Positions 27,101-34,904 of a DNA stretch of 64,000 nt are shown here, piece by piece (within the stretch, counting starts at the first letter, position 1; each line of letters begins with the position of its first letter). The position numbers were made by a program, and so were the translations under genes. Origin of the DNA: Flavobacteriales bacterium (GTDB lineage Bacteria > Bacteroidota > Bacteroidia > Flavobacteriales_C > GCA-002722245); contig PBLA01000014.1 of assembly GCA_002722245.1 (NCBI GenBank), forward strand, positions 1-64,000, given 5' to 3'. Under the pieces are notes generated by a model. It worked only from the letters and a program-made list of their open reading frames with translations, had not been told where the DNA came from and did no database searches.

Positions 27101-27892
27101 CAAGAAAATAAAATTAGTGTCTGAGTATAAATTAATTTCTTTCTTAATAAAATTATCACTGGAGTCCTTTTTAACATTGCCGTCTGCATTTGCGTAAAAA
27201 ATCATTGAACTGAATTCATTAAATGTGTTACTGCTCAGATTCCTGAATTGTAACGGTATTTCTTTCAGATCTTCCATCCTTTTAGAGCCAATAATAAAAG
27301 GAAGCATCTCTGATGTGTTTGAGAAGATGGCAAGTTGAGTGTGTGCTATAGGCTGACTGAGAATATTTAACTCTTTGAGCTGCTGATAGGTTATTTCGTA
27401 AACCCCACTTTTAGGTATCTTGAATTTAAACCATTTTCCTGATGATAAAACAGAATTTATAATTTCCTCAGTAGTTTTGAATGGCAGGCTAGAATTTTTC
27501 GATGGATTTAGTTTTAGTTTAAGGGTTACTATTTTTTTGCGTTGACCATTAACACTTATAAAGGGGTAAATATTAATTGTTGTTTTTGGTCTACCTTTTT
27601 CAAACCCTTTTTTTAGTTCAATATGTGGTTCATTCGGCCAATACCAATTCTCTATTTTACTTGAAAATGTTTCGGAAGAAAGTGAATGAATAGCATAGAG
27701 ATCAAAATGTCCATCCATTAATAAAGATTTATACGGGATAAGCGAGTCATTTAATCGATAATCATCAAATAGATAGATAGACTTGTTGTTTGTGATGTTT
27801 TTTAGCGCATAATTGTTAAAATCAAATTGAACAATTTGACTCATTACTGTAACATGTATTAAAAACAATATGTAAGCGAAGAGAGTGCGCAT
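24107..27892 (-). CDS. porU: Type IX secretion system C-terminal signal peptidase/sortase
   Basis: PorU is the surface sortase of T9SS: it removes C-terminal signals from cargo and attaches cargo to the cell surface. The 1261-residue length fits. A signal peptide (about 1-20) and N-terminal beta domains are followed by the gingipain-type (C25) peptidase core, with YVLLMGEGSYDP, catalytic His774 in TGHGGERG and catalytic Cys808 in TATCEFSRFDN. A C-terminal domain (NYPNPFTTSTGF... VYVYKVRV) resembles a T9SS signal, as is usual for PorU. ATG 27892 is preferred over TTG 27913 because it opens the signal peptide. It is divergent from porP and lies near gldJ, a known neighbour in Flavobacteria. Confidence 0.94.
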   Translation of the reverse strand: MRTLFAYILFLIHVTVMSQIVQFDFNNYALKNITNNKSIYLFDDYRLNDSLIPYKSLLMDGHFDLYAIHSLSSETFSSKIENWYWPNEPHIELKKGFEKGRPKTTINIYPFISVNGQRKKIVTLKLKLNPSKNSSLPFKTTEEIINSVLSSGKWFKFKIPKSGVYEITYQQLKELNILSQPIAHTQLAIFSNTSEMLPFIIGSKRMEDLKEIPLQFRNLSSNTFNEFSSMIFYANADGNVKKDSSDNFIKKEINLYSDTNFIFLNIDATSNKVVNNENTLPEETTIYDCEHYFHHEIEQTNFIRSGRDWIGDPFTKNPIELSFPISPPLSNKDLKVKYRVCSRSSQLLDNKISVLLEKDTISVAKMNKVSSVYYNDYVKFSTKEVTLPQYEFNDDSVNLKLYYHQESNPLAWLDYLTVNYVERISTKHNKRTISLFTPTDLNTKIHVKSDLNNIDVWDISNLFNVSSIPTINDDSGFTFVSLIDTVKKFIIVENKNYPSPDFVSHVPNQNLHNSSPSNYIIITTPEFKLEAQRLIDLHTRRDQLSGQLFFVEEIFNEFSCGRPEASGIRNFIQLLYKKGNETADSLQYVLLMGEGSYDPKNRITNNTNPIPTFQSINSIKLTSSYVTDDFYGLLDQGEGEYLNGDLLDIAVGRLPVENENQAKLIIDKIYEYYDEYQFSELIKEKEQTLLSSKGSWRNDILFIADDEDFNEHMRQSNSLSQRVDSTIRNFNAKKIFLDAYPQEASSLGKISPIANEKLIQQLHNGALIANYTGHGGERGWTSERIFLLKDISDMKNRNKLPLFMTATCEFSRFDNPENVSAGERLLLQPEGGAIALFTTVRLVFSIPNFRLNETFYKVLDASIKDGKITIGDLFRKTKVENNGGVNDRNFTLLGDPAIKLAVPLYKVQLDSLVNSENNDSIKALSSPEIFGHIENLFGSTVNEFNGWIDITLFDKEKEITTLGDDQTAGPFTYASQEDILFKGKAFVENGRFKSQIYIPKDTRQNYGFARFSFYAVDSILGDASGNNESIVIGGTAKNASIDRNGPEINIHLDDSLFAFGDKVSSSPIFIADLFDSSGINIIPNDVGKDITLIIDERSDLNFLLNQYYQPSKSTYQKGEIIFPLEELDEGRHSLVFKVFDNQNNSSKAYTEFIIENNPQLALTNVLNYPNPFTTSTGFYFEHNQTNDVLDITIEIYTISGKLIKTISDSFDATSTRIGPVQWDGLDDFGSPIGRGVYVYKVRVINANGDKEEVIEKLVLLR

Positions 27893-28061
27893 TAAACTGA
27901 AAAGAATGTTCAACTTAAAAATACGTGTTTATGTTTAAGAAATTGCTTTAAGTGTTACTTTTTTAACATTGCTTTGTTAAGCATTAAAAAAAGTGAAGAA
28001 GGTTCCGAATTATTGATTTCGGTAAATATTCATTATAATTGTACATTGTAAAGTTTTGTAT

Positions 28062-29072
28062 ATGTGTAAAAGAAACTTGCTTTTAGCGTGTGTAGTATTG
28101 TTCGTATCAGTGTTTTTTGTAAATGAAGTAAAGGCACAAGACCCAGAATTTACTCAGTTTTACGCCAATCCACTTTATTTAAACCCTGCTTTCGCGGGAA
28201 GTTCAAGATGTCCTAGAATGGTTATGAATTATCGTAATCAGTGGCCAGGAATAAATAATACCTATATTACCTATTCTGCTTCATATGATCAACATGTGGA
28301 TGCACTTTCTGGTGGATTTGGAATGTTGGTAACCAATGACCAAGCAGGTGACGGTACTATTAACACGACCAATGCAAGTATGATTTACTCATATTATCTA
28401 CCGGTTACTAACACGTTCTCTGTGAAAGCTGGAATTCAAGCTACATATGCTCAAAAAAGTGTTGACTGGAGTAAACTTAATTTTGGTGACATGATTGATA
28501 ATAAATTCGGATTCACCCTAAATACTAATGAAGTAAATCCAAATAGAACAGTAACGAATGTTGATTTTTCCGCGGGAATCTTAGGATACAGTTCATCTTT
28601 CTTTATAGGCGGTGCGGCCCATCATTTATTAGAGCCAGATGAAGCTTTTATAACTCAGGGTACGAGTCCATTACCAATGAAAATAACTGCTCATACCGGA
28701 GCTATTATTCCTGTAGGGAATCAGAGTGCAAAGTACAGAAGAAGGCGAAGAAGAAACGCAAACACATTACCGGAAAGTTCCGTTTCGCCTAATATACTTT
28801 ATCAAAAACAAAAAGATTTTCAGCAACTTAATTTGGGTCTTTACGTTACTAAAGGGCCAATTGTTGGTGGATTATGGTACAGAAATCAAGATGCTTTTAT
28901 CGTTTTGGTTGGATTAATGACTACCAATTTTAGATTTGGATACAGTTATGACGTAACCGTATCTAGGCTGAGTAATGCTACTGCAGGGTCTCATGAATTG
29001 TCTATGACAATTCAGTTTAACTGTAGACCAAAGAAGAAGAAATTTACTCCTGTGAGTTGTCCTTCTTTTTAA
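28062..29072 (+). CDS. PorP/SprF-family T9SS outer-membrane protein
   Basis: A 336-residue outer-membrane beta-barrel of the PorP/SprF family. These proteins act with T9SS and often help secrete or anchor a specific type B cargo. The signal peptide ends near VKAQD. The conserved opening EFTQFYANPLYLNPAFAGS is diagnostic, and the NYRNQWP motif follows. ATG 28062 is chosen over TTG 28056. A polybasic stretch (KYRRRRRRN) near residue 228 is an unusual loop. It is divergent from porU and followed by gldJ after 76 bases. In other genomes PorP/SprF proteins pair with large CHU_C proteins; the only such protein here is the one at 16806-21689. Confidence 0.9.
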   Translation: MCKRNLLLACVVLFVSVFFVNEVKAQDPEFTQFYANPLYLNPAFAGSSRCPRMVMNYRNQWPGINNTYITYSASYDQHVDALSGGFGMLVTNDQAGDGTINTTNASMIYSYYLPVTNTFSVKAGIQATYAQKSVDWSKLNFGDMIDNKFGFTLNTNEVNPNRTVTNVDFSAGILGYSSSFFIGGAAHHLLEPDEAFITQGTSPLPMKITAHTGAIIPVGNQSAKYRRRRRRNANTLPESSVSPNILYQKQKDFQQLNLGLYVTKGPIVGGLWYRNQDAFIVLVGLMTTNFRFGYSYDVTVSRLSNATAGSHELSMTIQFNCRPKKKKFTPVSCPSF

Positions 29073-29105
29073 GTAGTTATAAATGTATAGTTGTGTGTTA
29101 ATTGT

Positions 29106-29123
29106 AGCGTTTTAGAAAACGCT
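29106..29123 (+). other. Intercistronic palindrome between porP and gldJ
   Basis: Perfect inverted repeat AGCGTTTT-AG-AAAACGCT. No T-run follows, so it is more likely an RNA-processing hairpin or protein site than a terminator. Confidence 0.4.
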
Positions 29124-29148
29124 TATGTTGTAGTAAACTTAAAAAATT

Positions 29149-30639
29149 ATGAGAAAGTTGGTTACAAAGTGGTTTAAATTAAGTGTGTATTTATTTATTG
29201 GTGCCCTAATTTTAAGCTCCTGTAGAAAAGAGATTTCAAACACTACAGGTTGGACGGTAAATAATCCTAAAAATGGAGGTTTTGAGGTTGTGCCATTTTA
29301 CGAACAAGAAACAGGTCCTGGATTAATTCTTGTTGAAGGAGGACGATTTACTATGGGAGCCGTTGAACAAGATGTTGTTCATCAATGGAATAATGTTCCT
29401 AGAACTCAGTCAGTATCCTCTTTTTACATGGATGAAACGGAAATTAAAAATGTGGATTGGAGAGAATATGTGTATTGGTTAATAAGAATATACGGTGCAG
29501 ATTATCCTCAAGTATGGGTAAACGCATTACCTGATACATTAGCATGGCGAGATGAGTTAGCCTTTACAAAGCCCTATGTAGAACTTTATTATCGTCACCC
29601 AGCTTATTCTGAATACCCTGTTGTGGGTGTGACTTGGTTACAAGCTACAGATTATTGTGTTTGGAGAACAGATAGAGTAAATGAGTGGATTTTGATCAGG
29701 GAAGGAATACTAAAAACGAATCCTAACCAGGTGAATGAAGATAATTTTAACCTTGATACTTATTTAAAAGGTCAATACGAAGGGTTAGTAAAGGATGAAA
29801 TGCTCGATTTAAACCCGAATAATGAATTTAGAAAAGTACGTATTGAGGATGGAATTCTCTTGCCTAGATATCGTCTACCAACTGAATCTGAGTGGGAATT
29901 TGCTGCGTTAGGGTTAATTGGGAATACTATCGATGAACGTATTTTGGATAGAAGAGTTTATCCATGGAATGGACACTGGGTTCGTAATAAAGAAGATACG
30001 TGGCAGGGGGAAATGATGGCCAACATTACACGAGCTAAAGGAGATTACATGGGGGTAGCCTCAAGATTAAATGATGCCGCTGATATTACTGCGCCAGTTA
30101 AGTCTTATTGGCCTAATGATTATGGGTTATATCAAATGGCTGGAAATGTTTCAGAATGGGTAATGGATGTTTACCGTCCATTAACTTTAGAAGACGCAAA
30201 TGAATTCCGATCATTTAGAGGTAATGTTTATGATACATATGCCAAAGATGCTGATGGATATTACTTAGAAAAGGATTCGTTAGGAAAAATGGTAATGCGA
30301 AATGTAGACATTAAAAACCCTGAGGATGAATTAGAAAAAAAGCGAAATTACAAGAAATCGCAAAACATTGATTTCTTAGATGGGGAGTTTTCTTCTTCGG
30401 TATATTACAACGATGAAGGGATGGCAGATCCATCTAAAACGAATAAGCTAATGTATGAAACAAAGACACATTCATTACAGTCGAATCATACAAGAGTGTA
30501 TAAAGGAGGAAACTGGAAAGATCGAGTTTATTGGATGGCTCCTGGTTCAAGAAGATTTTTGGATGAAGACCAGGATCAAGATAATATAGGATTTAGATGT
30601 GCGATGCACAGAGTAGGAAAGCCTACTTCCTGGGAATAA
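29149..30639 (+). CDS. gldJ: Gliding motility lipoprotein GldJ, copy 1
   Basis: GldJ is an outer-membrane lipoprotein needed for gliding and T9SS function. This copy has 496 residues, with a lipoprotein signal ending at the Cys in LILSSCRKE (Cys25) and then a formylglycine-generating-enzyme-like (FGE-sulfatase) fold. The segments EQETGPGLI, GGRFTMGAV and SFYMDETEIKNV match GldJ rather than GldK. The terminal GGNWKDR...IGFRCAMHRVG closes the fold. A second, closely similar copy follows, and a strong terminator between them suggests separate transcripts. The porU-gldJ neighbourhood matches that known in Flavobacterium. Confidence 0.92.
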   Translation: MRKLVTKWFKLSVYLFIGALILSSCRKEISNTTGWTVNNPKNGGFEVVPFYEQETGPGLILVEGGRFTMGAVEQDVVHQWNNVPRTQSVSSFYMDETEIKNVDWREYVYWLIRIYGADYPQVWVNALPDTLAWRDELAFTKPYVELYYRHPAYSEYPVVGVTWLQATDYCVWRTDRVNEWILIREGILKTNPNQVNEDNFNLDTYLKGQYEGLVKDEMLDLNPNNEFRKVRIEDGILLPRYRLPTESEWEFAALGLIGNTIDERILDRRVYPWNGHWVRNKEDTWQGEMMANITRAKGDYMGVASRLNDAADITAPVKSYWPNDYGLYQMAGNVSEWVMDVYRPLTLEDANEFRSFRGNVYDTYAKDADGYYLEKDSLGKMVMRNVDIKNPEDELEKKRNYKKSQNIDFLDGEFSSSVYYNDEGMADPSKTNKLMYETKTHSLQSNHTRVYKGGNWKDRVYWMAPGSRRFLDEDQDQDNIGFRCAMHRVGKPTSWE

Positions 30640-30656
30640 TTTTAGAAGTTTAATTT

Positions 30657-30691
30657 TTAAAAAGCCCTCTGTTATCAGAGGGCTTTTTTTA
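30657..30691 (+). terminator. Strong terminator between the two gldJ copies
   Basis: Perfect 13-base-pair stem AAAAAGCCCTCTG / CAGAGGGCTTTTT (30659-30671 with 30676-30688), loop TTAT, seven T residues. Confidence 0.92.
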
Positions 30692-30778
30692 TGCATTAAA
30701 ACAAAGATTATAACTCGTTCAATAAAAATGTTACTAAAAGTAAATATTGCGTTATGATTTACAACAAATGCAATATAT

Positions 30779-32266
30779 ATGAAAAGAAGTTCAATAACAT
30801 ATACACTCTATGTAAGCTTTTTTCTATTCCTAATACTATTTAGTTCGTGTAATAAAAAGGTATCATCATCGACCAATTGGACTTTAAATGACTCAAAAAA
30901 TGGGGGGTTCCAGGTAGTGCCATTTTATGAGCAGGAAACAGGTCCTGGATTAATATTAATAGAAGGAGGTCGATTTACCATGGGAGCTGTTGAGCAAGAT
31001 GTTGTTTATCAATGGAATAATGAACCCAGAACGCAATCGGTATCTTCTTTTTATATGGATGAAACGGAGATAAAGAATGTTGATTGGCGGGAATATGTAT
31101 TTTGGCTTAATCGTGTTTATGGTGCAGATTACCCCCAGGTTTGGGTAAGTGCTTTGCCGGACACATTGGCTTGGAGAGATGAATTGGCCTACACTGAACC
31201 TTATGTTGAATTGTATTATCGCCATCCTGCCTATTCCTCTTATCCTGTAGTAGGCGTGTCCTGGTTACAAGCAACTGATTATTGCGTTTGGAGAACTGAT
31301 CGAGTAAACGAATGGATTTTAATTAAGTCTGGAATTCTCAAAACCAATCCAAATCAGGTTAATGGGGATAATTTCAACCTTGATACTTATTTAAAAGGGC
31401 AGTATGAAGGGCTTGTAAAGGATGAAATTTTAGATTTAAATCCCAATAATGAATTTAGAAAGGTACGTATTGAAGATGGTATACTATTACCTAGATACCG
31501 TTTGCCAACCGAAGCAGAATGGGAATTCGCTGCATTAGGTTTAATAGGGAATACAATTGATGACCGTATTTTAGATCGAAGAGTTTATCCATGGAATGGA
31601 CATTGGGTAAGAAACAAAAAAGATGTTTGGCAAGGTCAAATGATGGCAAATATTACCCGAGCAAAAGGAGATTACATGGGGTTAGCCTCTAGCTTAAACG
31701 ATGGCGCAGATATTACAGCCCCCGTTAAGTCCTATTGGCCTAATGACTACGGTTTATATCAAATGGCAGGAAATGTATCGGAGTGGGTAATGGATGTTTA
31801 TCGTCCTCAGACGCTCAATGATGCTAATGAGTTTAGATCTTTTAGAGGAAACGTTTATGAAACCTATGCAAAAGACGCTGATGGATATTATTTAGAAAAA
31901 GATTCATTAGGTAAAATGGTTATGCGAAATGTTGATGTGAAAAATCCTGAGGACGAGCTTGATAAAAAAAGAAATTATAAGCGTGCTCAAAATATTGATT
32001 TTTTAGATGGTGAATTTTCCTCATCCGTGTATTTTAATGATGATGGAATGGCTGATCCTTCTAAAGAAAATAAACTAATGTATGAAACGAATATTCATTC
32101 CTTAATTTCAAACAAAACAAGAGTTTATAAAGGGGGTAATTGGAAAGATAGAGCATATTGGATGGCTCCAGGGTCAAGGAGGTTTTTAGATGAGAATCAG
32201 GATCAAGATAATATTGGTTTCAGGTGTGCGATGCACAGGGTGGGTAAGCCTACTTCATGGGATTAA
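30779..32266 (+). CDS. gldJ: Gliding motility lipoprotein GldJ, copy 2
   Basis: A 495-residue paralogue of the preceding GldJ. By eye about nine in ten mature residues are identical, while the signal peptides differ (this one ends LFSSCNKK) and codon third positions differ widely. That pattern means an old duplication under purifying selection rather than a recent copy or assembly artefact. The FGE-sulfatase-type fold is intact, with the same end (RVGKPTSWD against SWE in copy 1). It lies beyond a terminator and so needs its own promoter; none with a perfect -7 box was found in the gap. It may replace or complement copy 1 in the GldJ ring. Confidence 0.92.
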   Translation: MKRSSITYTLYVSFFLFLILFSSCNKKVSSSTNWTLNDSKNGGFQVVPFYEQETGPGLILIEGGRFTMGAVEQDVVYQWNNEPRTQSVSSFYMDETEIKNVDWREYVFWLNRVYGADYPQVWVSALPDTLAWRDELAYTEPYVELYYRHPAYSSYPVVGVSWLQATDYCVWRTDRVNEWILIKSGILKTNPNQVNGDNFNLDTYLKGQYEGLVKDEILDLNPNNEFRKVRIEDGILLPRYRLPTEAEWEFAALGLIGNTIDDRILDRRVYPWNGHWVRNKKDVWQGQMMANITRAKGDYMGLASSLNDGADITAPVKSYWPNDYGLYQMAGNVSEWVMDVYRPQTLNDANEFRSFRGNVYETYAKDADGYYLEKDSLGKMVMRNVDVKNPEDELDKKRNYKRAQNIDFLDGEFSSSVYFNDDGMADPSKENKLMYETNIHSLISNKTRVYKGGNWKDRAYWMAPGSRRFLDENQDQDNIGFRCAMHRVGKPTSWD

Positions 32267-32331
32267 AAAAAATGAAAACTTATTTGATGTGCTTTCTGTT
32301 TATTTCAGGTGGCTTTTTTATTTTTAACAAC

Positions 32332-33597
32332 ATGGATATTTCTGACCTCTATAAAATTTATGAATCGTGTAATTATGAAGTTTGTACTGATACACGTTTA
32401 ATACAAAAAGGATCTTTATTTTTTGCATTAACCGGAGCAAACTTCAATGGAAATAATTTTGCTAATAAGGCAATTAGTGATGGGTGTAAATTTGCTGTTT
32501 GTGATGATAAATCTATTCAGGGTGAAGGGATAGTTCAGGTTGAATCTTCATTGGATGCTTTGCAGCAGCTTGCTTCTTTTCATCGCGCAAAATTTGATAT
32601 GCCTTTTCTTGCAATTACGGGAAGTAATGGAAAAACAACAACGAAGGAATTAGTATCTCATGTATTAAATAAAAAATATGATTTACTGGCTACCTCTGGG
32701 AATTTAAATAATCATATTGGCGTCCCTTTAACCTTATTGAAGTTAAGAAAACATCACGATTTTGCTTTAATTGAAATGGGTGCTAATAAAATCGGAGATA
32801 TTCGAGAGTTATGTGAAATTGCAGATCCGACTCATGGAATGATAACGAATATTGGACTAGCTCATATTGAGGGTTTTGGAAGTGAAGAGGGAGTTGTTGT
32901 TACCAAAACGGAAATGTATCGCTATATTATTGAAAATAAGGGGATTTTATTTGTCAACAATAATGAAGATTACTTACTTCAATACACTAAAGATTATCCT
33001 CATGTGATTGAATTTGGTGGAGATGACTTAAATTTTAGATTCGACAATAAAAGTGATCAACTCGGTCTTATCATCAACGATAATTTTATAGCTACGCAGT
33101 TATTTGGTAAATATAATGCCAATAATGTTCTAACAGCTTATGCTGTTGGACTGGAGTTTGGTGTAGAAGAAAATAGTATAAAAGAGGCGATTGAGGCATA
33201 CGCTCCAAATAACAATAGGAGTCAAATAAAACGATCCAAAAAAGGAAACCAACTAATACTTGACGCTTATAATGCAAATCCAACAAGCTTAAATCTTGCG
33301 ATTGATGAATTTTTAGAAAAGGAGGGACCAAAAATTTTCATCGTTGGTGACATGAGGGAGTTAGGAAACGTTTCTGAACGTGAACATAAATCAATTATTA
33401 ATAAGTTAAAAAATACTGGGTGCAAGGTGTATTTAGTTGGACCAGAATTTATGAAATATAATTCATCTCAAATAAAGGTTTTTAGTACAGTTGATGAACT
33501 TATTCATGATGATGAGCTATCAACGATAAAAAATTCTAATATTCTCATTAAAGGATCTAGAGGTGTTCAATTGGAGAAAGTTGAGTCCTATCTTTAA
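32332..33597 (+). CDS. murF: UDP-N-acetylmuramoyl-tripeptide-D-alanyl-D-alanine ligase
   Basis: MurF adds D-Ala-D-Ala to the UDP-MurNAc-tripeptide, the last cytoplasmic step of peptidoglycan precursor synthesis. This 421-residue protein has the Mur-ligase domains in order: an N-terminal UDP-binding domain (DTRLIQKGSLFFAL), the central ATPase with ITGSNGKTTTKE (Lys101), then EMGANKIGDI, and the C-terminal domain with DAYNANPTS. The frame extends 25 codons upstream, and that stretch would form a hydrophobic helix, but MurF is cytoplasmic and homologues begin at the equivalent of ATG 32332. It follows gldJ copy 2 after 65 bases. Confidence 0.95.
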   Translation: MDISDLYKIYESCNYEVCTDTRLIQKGSLFFALTGANFNGNNFANKAISDGCKFAVCDDKSIQGEGIVQVESSLDALQQLASFHRAKFDMPFLAITGSNGKTTTKELVSHVLNKKYDLLATSGNLNNHIGVPLTLLKLRKHHDFALIEMGANKIGDIRELCEIADPTHGMITNIGLAHIEGFGSEEGVVVTKTEMYRYIIENKGILFVNNNEDYLLQYTKDYPHVIEFGGDDLNFRFDNKSDQLGLIINDNFIATQLFGKYNANNVLTAYAVGLEFGVEENSIKEAIEAYAPNNNRSQIKRSKKGNQLILDAYNANPTSLNLAIDEFLEKEGPKIFIVGDMRELGNVSEREHKSIINKLKNTGCKVYLVGPEFMKYNSSQIKVFSTVDELIHDDELSTIKNSNILIKGSRGVQLEKVESYL

Positions 33598-33664
33598 TTG
33601 TTTTGAACATTGTAATTTTTTTTTAGTTTTTGCACAATGCTGTAATCCCTTTGTTTTAGATGTT

Positions 33665-33755
33665 TTAAGTGGGTGAGCATATGTGGTTTTACTTAGGTTA
33701 AGTGTTTGATTATGTGGTTATTAAGGTGTTTTTTTAGCGTTTAGTATGTGGTTTT
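33665..33755 (+). repeat. Three imperfect direct repeats upstream of pdhA
   Basis: The element TTAAG(G)TG followed by TATGTGGTT occurs three times. TATGTGGTT starts at 33680, 33711 and 33745, and TTAAG at 33665, 33698 and 33721. The 31- and 34-base spacing is about three helical turns. It lies in a 273-base gap between murF and pdhA with no other gene, so it may be an operator array. Confidence 0.5.
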
Positions 33756-33838
33756 ATTATGAGTTGGATAGAGTGAAATATATTTATTTCTGAAGAGAAA
33801 AGTCTTTTTATATATCGTATAATTTCCATCAGTTTTCT

Positions 33839-33846
33839 TACTTTTG
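33839..33846 (+). promoter_or_regulatory. -7 box for pdhA
   Basis: TACTTTTG, a perfect TAnnTTTG match, ends 24 bases before the pdhA ATG at 33871. Confidence 0.5.
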
Positions 33847-33870
33847 TCGTCAGATTTAAATCTTTCATTT

Positions 33871-34881
33871 ATGGCTAAGAATGCTAAGGCTCAAAAGTAC
33901 TCGAAAGAGCAATATTTAAAATGGTATGAAGAAATGCTCTTATACCGTAAATTCGAAGACAAAGCTTCTGCTTGTTACATTCAACAAAAAATTAGAGGTT
34001 TTTGTCACTTATACATAGGGCAGGAGGCTATTATTGCAGGTTATGAAACCGTTCTGGGTAAAGATGACAGTGTGATTACAACATATAGAGATCATTGTCA
34101 GCCAATTGGAAGAGGAGCTGATCCAAAAATCATCATGGCAGAGCTTTTTGGAAAAACAACTGGTATATCAAGAGGTAGAGGCGGATCTATGCATATGTTC
34201 GACAAAGAAAAAGGATTTTATGGTGGACATGGTATAGTTGGAGGTCATATTCCACTTGGTGCAGGAATTGCTTTTGCTGAAAAGTATAGAGGGACTAAGA
34301 ACGTTAACATTTGTTTGATGGGAGATGGTGCTGTTCGTCAAGGAGCCTTTCACGAAGCATTGAACATGGCAATGACCTGGAAGCTTCCTGTTATTTTTGT
34401 GATTGAAAATAATATGTATGCGATGGGTACTTCTGTTGAAAGAACCTCAAACGTTACAGACTTATATAAATTAGGTCATGCATATGAAATGCCATCGTTT
34501 GCTGTTAATGGAATGAAAGTGGAGGATTGCGCAGATGCATTTGAAGAAGCGGTTGATCGAGCAAGAAAAGGCGATGGTCCTACATTACTCGAGATTAGAA
34601 CATATCGATATAAAGGACATTCAATGTCTGACCCTGCAAAATATAGAACTAAAGACGAGTTAAATGCATACAAGGACCGTGATCCTATAGCCGATGTTTT
34701 GGCAACTATTAAAGAAAATAATTATGCTTCGGATGATGAATTAAAAGCGATCGAAGATCGAGTGAAAAATATTGTTGCCGAGGCCGAAAAATTCGCAGAG
34801 GAAGGAGATTTTCCAGCAGATGAAGATATATATGATGGGGTATATGCTCAAGAAGATTACCCATTTATCAAAGAGTTTTAA
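33871..34881 (+). CDS. pdhA: Pyruvate dehydrogenase E1 component, alpha subunit
   Basis: The thiamine-diphosphate-binding alpha subunit of pyruvate dehydrogenase, which feeds acetyl-CoA into the citric-acid cycle. Its 336 residues show the standard E1-alpha order: FCHLYIGQEA, the SRGRGGSMHMF segment, GGHIPLGAG, then the thiamine-binding motif from GDGAVRQGA to IENNMYAMG. RYKGHSMSDPAKYR contains the regulatory-loop serines. ATG 33871 opens the conserved region; an in-frame TTG at 33844 overlaps the promoter box and is rejected. pdhC follows after 23 bases. No E1 beta gene is nearby. Confidence 0.95.
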   Translation: MAKNAKAQKYSKEQYLKWYEEMLLYRKFEDKASACYIQQKIRGFCHLYIGQEAIIAGYETVLGKDDSVITTYRDHCQPIGRGADPKIIMAELFGKTTGISRGRGGSMHMFDKEKGFYGGHGIVGGHIPLGAGIAFAEKYRGTKNVNICLMGDGAVRQGAFHEALNMAMTWKLPVIFVIENNMYAMGTSVERTSNVTDLYKLGHAYEMPSFAVNGMKVEDCADAFEEAVDRARKGDGPTLLEIRTYRYKGHSMSDPAKYRTKDELNAYKDRDPIADVLATIKENNYASDDELKAIEDRVKNIVAEAEKFAEEGDFPADEDIYDGVYAQEDYPFIKEF

Positions 34882-34904
34882 AAAAATTAAAAGAAGTATA
34901 AGCA

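Noticed and set aside
32257-32331. Longer MurF with an N-terminal membrane helix
   Set aside because: The frame is open and hydrophobic because the DNA is T-rich, but MurF is cytoplasmic and homologues begin at the equivalent of ATG 32332.
33598-33870. tRNA or small gene in the murF-pdhA gap
   Set aside because: No cloverleaf or credible reading frame was found; only the direct repeats and a promoter box.
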